In this document: positions 6,974 to 11,317 of the stretch, piece after piece
How positions within the stretch are numbered: position 1 is the first letter of the stretch
Layout: every line of letters starts with the position of its first letter
Assembly: GCA_003224785.1 (NCBI GenBank)
Contig: QHZV01000252.1
Location: 1 to 11,317, forward strand
Length of the DNA stretch: 11,317 nt
Source: Acidobacteriota bacterium
Lineage (GTDB): Bacteria > Acidobacteriota > Terriglobia > Terriglobales > Acidobacteriaceae
Direction of reading: 5' to 3'
The notes under the pieces: generated by a model
Seen by the model: only the letters and a program-made list of their open reading frames with translations
Told to the model about the DNA's origin: nothing
Database searches by the model: none
Translations under genes and position numbers: made by a program

Positions 6974-6990
6974 CACGAGGGGGGCTCGTG
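6974..6990 (+). promoter_or_regulatory. Hairpin enclosing the ribosome binding site and GTG start
   Basis: CACGAG (6974-6979), a loop of five G (6980-6984) and CTCGTG (6985-6990) form a perfect 6-base-pair stem. The right arm ends in the GTG start codon of the sugar-binding protein gene. The only Shine-Dalgarno-like sequence, GAGGGGGG (6977-6984), is split between the left arm and the loop. If it folds in mRNA, it would pair the start codon and limit translation. An in-frame TAA at 6970-6972 rules out any earlier start. Confidence 0.5.
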
Positions 6991-7926
6991 AAAAAACTGA
7001 AGGTTGTAGTGTCCTTGACGACACGCGACAACGACTATCAGGCCGAGCAAGCAGCCGCAGCCCAGGAGATGGCGGGACGGCTCAACCTTGATCTGGAAGT
7101 TCTTTACGCGGACAATGACGCGATTCTGCAAAGCCAGCAACTGCTGAATATCATCCAGTCCAATTCAGTGCCACACCCTGATGGCATTATTTTTGAGCCT
7201 GTTGGTGGCACGGCCATGCCACAAGTGGGCAGAGCCTGTGCTGCCGCAGGCATTGGATGGGTGGTGCTGAACCGCGAGGTGGATTACCTGTCAGACCTAC
7301 GGCGCAACTACAAGGTCCCAATTTTCACGGTCAGCTCCGATCATGAAGAAATCGGCCGCATTCAAGGAAAGCAGATCGCCGCAATGCTTCCGAACGCCGG
7401 CTCCGTGCTGTTGATTCAGGGTCCCGCCGAAAATCTTGCGGCAAAGCAGCGCACCACAGGCATGTACGAAACCAAACCCGTAGAAGTACACGTAAAGGTG
7501 ATGAAAGGAAACTGGACGGAAGCCAACGCGTGCAAGATTGTCAGCTCATGGTTGAAGCTTTCCACTTCGCAACAGTCAGGCATAGACATTATCGCTGCAC
7601 AAAACGACGCTATGGCGATGGGCGCGCGCAAAGCATTTCAGGAGATTGCCGACACGGCACAGCGGGAGCAATGGCTGGCAATTCCGCACCTCGGAATTGA
7701 TGGGGCAACAAAGACCGGCCAAGCCTGGGTGCAGCGTGGACTGATCAGCGCGACGATTGTGGTGCCAACCAACTCGGGTATAGCAATCGACATGCTCGCG
7801 CACGCGCTGCAAACGGGCAATCTGCCCCCTGAGAAGACCCTTACGAGTCCGAGGTCCTATCCGGCCATTGAAGATTTGGCGAAGAAAGCAGTGCGAAGAA
7901 ATCAGGCTGCGAGCAGCGGTTTTTAG
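6988..7926 (+). CDS. Sugar-binding protein of the RbsB/Peripla_BP_4 fold without signal peptide
   Basis: This 312-residue protein has the two-lobed periplasmic-binding-protein fold used by ribose/galactose ABC receptors and by LacI-type sensor domains. Visible family features are the first strand KVVVSLT, DGIIFEPVGG (65-74), a hinge-like VLNREVDYL (93-101), the strand SVLLIQGP (139-146), GNWTEANACKIVSSWL (174-189), IIAAQNDAMAMGA (201-213), LGIDG (about 235-239) and a C-terminal GNLPPEKTLTSPRSYPA. Mature-domain sequence begins at residue 4, with no signal peptide, no lipobox and no helix-turn-helix. An in-frame TAA 18 bases before the GTG excludes an upstream extension. It is therefore predicted to be cytosolic, and no permease or ATPase gene adjoins it. 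It may act as a cytoplasmic ligand sensor, or be a relic that lost its export signal. It ends exactly where hpf ends on the other strand. Confidence 0.8.
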   Translation: MKKLKVVVSLTTRDNDYQAEQAAAAQEMAGRLNLDLEVLYADNDAILQSQQLLNIIQSNSVPHPDGIIFEPVGGTAMPQVGRACAAAGIGWVVLNREVDYLSDLRRNYKVPIFTVSSDHEEIGRIQGKQIAAMLPNAGSVLLIQGPAENLAAKQRTTGMYETKPVEVHVKVMKGNWTEANACKIVSSWLKLSTSQQSGIDIIAAQNDAMAMGARKAFQEIADTAQREQWLAIPHLGIDGATKTGQAWVQRGLISATIVVPTNSGIAIDMLAHALQTGNLPPEKTLTSPRSYPAIEDLAKKAVRRNQAASSGF

Positions 7927-8523
7927 CTAAGGCGCTTCAATCAATTCCATCTTGCCATCGCGAGTGCGGTGCAGCACCATCACTTTGCCTTTCGGATCGC
8001 GGAATACGAACACATCGCGATCGCGAAAGTGCGCCTCTTTGATTGCTTCTTCGAGCGTCATAGGGCGGATCGCGACCGCTTCATCCGATCTCACCAGATG
8101 GACTTCCGTTGATTTAGAAACGGCAGGAAACTTGTGTACCAGCATGGATGCGGCAGCAGCGTTGGCAGGTTCAACCGACTTGGCCAGAGGCTCAACAGGA
8201 GGCTCTCCGTGCCACTTGCCATTGTGATTCCGGCGTTTCTTAGCGATGATGCGCGTTTTGTTTTTGACCGCCTGCTTCTCCAGATGCTCCAGGGCTTCAC
8301 CGATAGCGGCTTTCATGTCACCAGCTTGCGCCAGACCAACCAGCGGGCCCACTCGGGAATTAATCGTGATCTCAGCCTTGTGGCGATGTTTCTCCACCGC
8401 GAGAACTACTTTGGTATCGAATGCTTTGCGAAGAATCTTGCGGACCTTGCTCAATCCGGCTTCAACATCTCTGCGATTGGCGGAAGTAACTTCGTAGTGC
8501 CTGCCTGTGTATTCGACAGTCAT
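7927..8523 (-). CDS. hpf: Ribosome hibernation-promoting factor, long form
   Basis: This 198-residue cytosolic protein binds the 30S subunit and, in the long form, drives formation of inactive 100S ribosome dimers in stationary phase or starvation. Residues 1 to about 100 form the S30AE domain: MTVEYTGRHYEVTSANRRDV, the KHRHKAEITI strand, and basic helix ends with KNKTRIIAKKRR. A Pro/Ala-rich linker (about 101-137) leads to the C-terminal dimerisation domain, RPMTLEEAIKEAHFRDRDVF then VFRDPKGKVMVLHRTRDGK (153-191). The ATG at 8523 is chosen over the TTG six bases upstream because GGAGG lies six bases before it. The gene follows rpoN on the same strand, the usual arrangement. Its stop is contiguous with that of the convergent sugar-binding protein gene. 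Confidence 0.95.
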   Translation of the reverse strand: MTVEYTGRHYEVTSANRRDVEAGLSKVRKILRKAFDTKVVLAVEKHRHKAEITINSRVGPLVGLAQAGDMKAAIGEALEHLEKQAVKNKTRIIAKKRRNHNGKWHGEPPVEPLAKSVEPANAAAASMLVHKFPAVSKSTEVHLVRSDEAVAIRPMTLEEAIKEAHFRDRDVFVFRDPKGKVMVLHRTRDGKMELIEAP

Positions 8524-8529
8524 GAACAA

Positions 8530-8534
8530 CCTCC
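8530..8534 (-). promoter_or_regulatory. Ribosome binding site deciding the hpf start
   Basis: GGAGG on the minus strand lies six bases before the ATG at 8523. This is the best Shine-Dalgarno sequence among the genes here. It favours the ATG over the TTG at 8529, which would directly abut it. Confidence 0.85.
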
Positions 8535-8565
8535 GAGTGAGGTTTGCAACCGGCCCTGAAAAGCT

Positions 8566-8642
8566 GCTATTAGCTCTTAGCCTTTAGCTCAAAGTCAAAA
8601 ACTTGCGCGGTCTTGGCTAAAAGCAGAGAGCTAAATGGCTAA
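8566..8642 (-). repeat. AGCTAAA-type repeats forming an inverted repeat between rpoN and hpf
   Basis: The 123-base gap between rpoN and hpf holds several copies of a short motif in both orientations, for example TTAGCTC, TTAGCC, TTTAGCTC, GGCTAAAA and GAGCTAAA. TAGCCTTTAGCTC (8578-8590) is the reverse complement of GAGCTAAATGGCTA (8628-8641) apart from one bulged base, giving a stem of 13 pairs with a 37-base loop. It may be a low-complexity intergenic repeat or a processing/attenuation hairpin that uncouples hpf from rpoN. Confidence 0.5.
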
Positions 8643-8646
8643 AATC

Positions 8647-10389
8647 TTATTTCTTCACTCTTCTCTGATGCGTGCTGGGAATCTTCATATCTTCCCGGTA
8701 CTTTGCGACGGTGCGGCGTGTGACTTGAATTCCTTGCGACTGCAGGATACGGGTGATCTGTTCGTCGGTAAGTGGCTTGGACGTATCTTCGTCTTCAATG
8801 AGTTTTTTTACTCGCCTCTTCAGGATCAGCAGCGATGTATTTCCGCCCTCGGGGCCGTTCACGCTTTCGCTGAAGAAATAGCGCAGCTCGAAAACACCCT
8901 GTGGCGTATGCGCATACTTGTTCGCCACGGCGCGGCTGACGGTCGAGGGATGTACGCCGATCTCTTCGGCGACTTCCTTGATCATCATCGGCTTTAGTTC
9001 GTCAATTCCCCTCTCGAGGAAATCGCGCTGCCGGGTGACAATGGTGTAGCAGACTTTCAAGATCGTCTGCTTGCGTTGCTCGATGTTCTTAATCAGCTGA
9101 ATAGCGCTCTTGAAGCGCTCTTTGACGTAGTTACGCGTGTCACGGTCGTTGCCGTCTTTGGTGAGTAACTTGCGGTAAGACGGATTCAGGCGCAGCGTCG
9201 GCACATCATCATCGTTCATCATGACGAGCCATTCATCGCCGTGCTTCACGAAAGCAACATCTGGCTCAATCAGCCGTGGCAGAACTTTGTTGTACTGCTG
9301 TCCGGGCCGCGGATCGAGAGTGCGGATGTAATCCAGCGCAACTTGCACCGCCTCAACTGGACGATTGATCGCACGCGAAATCTCTTTATGCTGCTTGTTT
9401 TGCAACGCGCGAAGGTGCTGGTCAACAATCGCAACCGCGTCAGCAAGAACTTGCGCCGTGCCGTTTCCATTTTTTCCAAGCTGTGCCTGGTGGTAACGCA
9501 ATTGATAGAGCAAGCATTCCCGAAGATCACGGCACCCCACGCCGGGCGGATCCAATTGCCTCACGACCTCAATGGCTTCGTGCAGCTGATCGCGGTCGAA
9601 GCTCACGTTAAATACGGGCTTGGTCGCGTTCACGGGAACAGGCAGTGGGCTCGCCTCTGCGGGCGCGGGGATCGCAGCAGCAGCTGTCCCGTTTGAATTT
9701 TGAGGTATTGGGATTCCCTCCCAATCTTCCGAAAGCTCCGCATTTTCCAAAGTCTCATCCACAAGAGATCCGCCTGGCAACATCGGATCGAGGCCCAAAG
9801 CAGCGGCTTCTTTCACTACTGTTTCCGATTTCGCGGCATCAACTTCTGGCGGAGCCGGAGGCGCAATACCCAGCAACTCCTCATCACTTGCGATCAGATA
9901 TCCATCTTCGTTCAAATTCCCAATGACTACTTCCGCCGCTTCCCGCACAGTAGGAGTAGTCGGAATCGAGCCCAACTGCCAGTTAAGGTGGTCAGTCAGC
10001 GTACTGGCTTTGGAAAGAAAATTCTCGAAGGATGGCCGCTCAATTTCCTCGAAGTCGGTTTGGCTGCGGAACCCGGGATCGAGATAATCTTTGAAAAACG
10101 AGCCGAAATCAATTTCTTCGAAGGGATCTTTCTTGTCCTCGGTAGCGGCAGGAGCCTCTTCGGCGCTCGACTCGCGTTGACGCTCTTCTTCGCGGCGGCC
10201 AACATCATCAATCAGAGGAACAGAATCTTCCAGTTCTTCAAGAACGGGGTTCTCCACCATCTCGGCGGTGATCATGTCTTTGAGCTCAAGTTTATTGAGC
10301 GCAAGGACGCTAACCATCTGCACCAGGCCAGGGGTGAGGATCTGGCGCTGCGAGACTTTGAGGTGAAGCCTTGGTTGAAGAAGAACCAT
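8647..10389 (-). CDS. rpoN: RNA polymerase sigma-54 factor RpoN
   Basis: This 580-residue sigma factor directs core RNA polymerase to -24/-12 promoters, which open only with an AAA+ activator. Region I is intact: LQPRLHLKVSQRQILTPGLV then QMVSVLALNKLEL (residues 4-36). An acidic region II follows (about 50-120). The core-binding domain begins at LTDHLNWQL (131-139) and NLNEDGYL (158-165), resumes at VVRQLDPPGVGCRDLRECLL (275-294) and continues with DYIRTLDPRPGQQY (353-366). The helix-turn-helix is MIKEVAEEIGVHPSTVSRAV (469-488). The RpoN box at 557-566 reads TRRTVAKYRE, with Thr for the usual first Ala. About 90 residues rich in Ala, Pro and acidic residues (171-262) split the core-binding domain, making the protein about 100 longer than E. 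coli RpoN. It lies between lptB and hpf. No strong ribosome binding site precedes the ATG. Confidence 0.96.
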   Translation of the reverse strand: MVLLQPRLHLKVSQRQILTPGLVQMVSVLALNKLELKDMITAEMVENPVLEELEDSVPLIDDVGRREEERQRESSAEEAPAATEDKKDPFEEIDFGSFFKDYLDPGFRSQTDFEEIERPSFENFLSKASTLTDHLNWQLGSIPTTPTVREAAEVVIGNLNEDGYLIASDEELLGIAPPAPPEVDAAKSETVVKEAAALGLDPMLPGGSLVDETLENAELSEDWEGIPIPQNSNGTAAAAIPAPAEASPLPVPVNATKPVFNVSFDRDQLHEAIEVVRQLDPPGVGCRDLRECLLYQLRYHQAQLGKNGNGTAQVLADAVAIVDQHLRALQNKQHKEISRAINRPVEAVQVALDYIRTLDPRPGQQYNKVLPRLIEPDVAFVKHGDEWLVMMNDDDVPTLRLNPSYRKLLTKDGNDRDTRNYVKERFKSAIQLIKNIEQRKQTILKVCYTIVTRQRDFLERGIDELKPMMIKEVAEEIGVHPSTVSRAVANKYAHTPQGVFELRYFFSESVNGPEGGNTSLLILKRRVKKLIEDEDTSKPLTDEQITRILQSQGIQVTRRTVAKYREDMKIPSTHQRRVKK

Positions 10390-10415
10390 AAATGCCGTCT
10401 AGGGTCGTTCGTCGT

Positions 10416-10478
10416 CCGTCGTGCGCCAAACCTTGCTATGACCAGCGGTGTACACCGCCATGGCAAAAGCGTACGACG
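10416..10478 (-). repeat. Long imperfect hairpin with a 14-base perfect palindrome in the lptB-rpoN gap
   Basis: A perfect palindrome GCGGTGTACACCGC (10445-10458) forms the core. Further arms flank it: TTGCTATG (10433-10440) with CATGGCAA (10459-10466), one wobble pair, and CGTCGTGCG (10417-10425) with CGTACGACG (10470-10478), one wobble pair. It fills most of the 106-base gap and could be an attenuator, an operator or an old REP-like insertion. No T-run follows it on the minus strand. Confidence 0.45.
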
Positions 10479-10495
10479 TGCGACGCTCGACGGGT

Positions 10496-11224
10496 TTATA
10501 CCAAACTAAAACTCTCCCCCAAATAAACTCTCCGTACTTCCGAATCGCTACCTAGCTGCTCCGGCGTTCCGTGCCGGAAGATCTTGCCTTCATTGATGAT
10601 GTATGCCCTATCGGTCACCGACAACGTCTCTCTCACATTGTGGTCGGTAATCAGCACCCCGATGCCGCCGGCCCTCATGTTGCCGATTATTTTTTGCAGA
10701 TCGAGTACCGCAATGGGATCAATTCCTGAAAACGGCTCATCCAGCAGTATGAACTTAGGATTGATGCACAGCGCCCTCGCAATCTCGACCCTCCTGCGCT
10801 CGCCTCCGGAAAGTGCGTATCCCCGGTTCAGGCGAATGTGTTCAAGTCCAAGCTGGTCAATCAGTTGCTCCATGGTCTCCCGTCGCTCATGCCATGAGAC
10901 TGGCTGAGCTTCAAGCACGGCGAGAATGTTCTCCTCAACCGTAAGCTTTCGGAAAACCGATGCCTCTTGGGGGAGATAGCTGATCCCGAACTGCCGCGCC
11001 CGTTTGTACATGGGCACGTCCGTGATCTCGTCCTCGTTTATGAGGACTCGGCCAGTGTCGGGGGGAATCAGGCCGACGATCGTATAAAACGTAGTGGTCT
11101 TGCCGGCACCGTTAGGCCCAAGCAAACCAACAACTTCGCCCTGTCCGACTCGTATGCTGACGCCGTTTACAACCCTGCGGCCCCGATATGCCTTACAAAT
11201 ATCTTCGGCGGCCAGCGTTTGCAT
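10496..11224 (-). CDS. lptB: Lipopolysaccharide export ABC transporter ATPase LptB
   Basis: This 242-residue cytosolic ATPase powers LptB2FG, which extracts lipopolysaccharide from the inner membrane and feeds it to the LptC/LptA bridge. All ABC motifs are present: Walker [10 protein letters not shown] (36-44), Q-loop [11 protein letters not shown] (84-94), signature [15 protein letters not shown] (138-152), Walker [14 protein letters not shown] (158-170) with catalytic Glu163, and the switch His195 in [25 protein letters not shown] and [10 protein letters not shown] are characteristic of LptB rather than of generic ABC ATPases. Length is normal for the family. The start codon immediately follows the TAA of the upstream reading frame (TAAATG), which suggests translational coupling with lptA. 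rpoN follows after 106 bases. Confidence 0.95.
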   Translation of the reverse strand: MQTLAAEDICKAYRGRRVVNGVSIRVGQGEVVGLLGPNGAGKTTTFYTIVGLIPPDTGRVLINEDEITDVPMYKRARQFGISYLPQEASVFRKLTVEENILAVLEAQPVSWHERRETMEQLIDQLGLEHIRLNRGYALSGGERRRVEIARALCINPKFILLDEPFSGIDPIAVLDLQKIIGNMRAGGIGVLITDHNVRETLSVTDRAYIINEGKIFRHGTPEQLGSDSEVRRVYLGESFSLV

Positions 11225-11317
11225 TTAACGTACCACTCGCGTTTGGGTGACGGCCGGCGACCTGCTGTCACCGTTAACGACGACCCTATCATCGTGCCTA
11301 TACAAAGTCAACGAAAC
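11225..11317 (-). CDS. lptA: C-terminal end of a probable LptA/OstA-family protein (partial)
   Basis: The last 30 codons of a gene that enters from beyond the window edge are open to a TAA at 11225-11227, directly against the lptB start. The fragment contains LTLYRHDDRVVVNGD and ends TQTRVVR. This resembles the closing beta strand and basic tail of LptA/OstA proteins, which form the periplasmic bridge for lipopolysaccharide transport. Position immediately before lptB is the normal place for lptA. Assignment rests mainly on context because so little sequence is present. Confidence 0.6.
   Translation of the reverse strand, partial: VSLTLYRHDDRVVVNGDSRSPAVTQTRVVR

Noticed and set aside
8524..8646. 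Sigma-54 promoter or CRISPR-like array in the rpoN-hpf gap
   Set aside because: No TGGCAC-N5-TTGC element was found there, and the short AGCTAAA units are irregular in spacing and orientation, unlike CRISPR repeats.
9700..10509. 269-codon open frame on the plus strand opposite the start of rpoN
   Set aside because: It lies antisense to the well-supported rpoN N-terminus, has no recognisable domain or ribosome binding site, and its composition is that of a mirrored coding region.

Overview
The window looks like chromosomal DNA from a Gram-negative bacterium with moderately high G+C. An acidobacterium (Terriglobia-like) is my best guess. This rests on gene content and style: a conserved lptA-lptB-rpoN-hpf block, an RpoN with a large Ala/Pro-rich insertion, a stand-alone PilZ protein, a CpaE/TadZ-type ATPase and short AGCTAAA-type intergenic repeats. 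The taxonomic call is inference; there is no rRNA or other marker to fix it. I see no mobile element, CRISPR array, tRNA or rRNA.

Layout. Positions 1-1432 (minus strand) hold an MFS_3-type drug/siderophore exporter broken into two overlapping reading frames by an apparent single-base frameshift at about 945-952. Divergent from it is a small PilZ-domain protein (1513-1896, plus). Next comes a 193-base gap with a candidate promoter and two inverted repeats, then a CpaE/TadZ-like protein (2090-3319, plus). Convergent to that is a large atypical class III nucleotide cyclase-domain protein (3358-5280, minus). Its true N-terminus appears to lie in another frame, starting at 5497, so it carries a second apparent frameshift near 5260-5270. 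Upstream of it on the same strand is an integral-membrane HGSNAT/NagX-like acyltransferase (5660-6838).

From 6988 to 7926 (plus), divergent from the acyltransferase, lies a periplasmic-binding-protein-fold sugar-binding protein that has no signal peptide and no DNA-binding domain. Its stop codon directly abuts that of hpf. The rest of the window (minus strand) is the housekeeping cluster in transcription order: the last 30 codons of a probable lptA (11317-11225), lptB (11224-10496), rpoN (10389-8647) and hpf (8523-7927).

How the genes work together. lptA/lptB supply lipopolysaccharide transport, and rpoN and hpf supply sigma-54 transcription and ribosome hibernation; this linkage is widely conserved in Gram-negatives. 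The left half mixes second-messenger and surface functions: PilZ (c-di-GMP binding), CpaE/TadZ (polar or pilus localisation) and a cyclase-like protein. Whether these form one pathway is a hypothesis only. No clear-cut new system such as a defence island or biosynthetic cluster is visible. The most unusual items are the cyclase-like protein with its split N-terminus, the leaderless sugar-binding protein with a hairpin over its start codon, and several well-formed intergenic inverted repeats.
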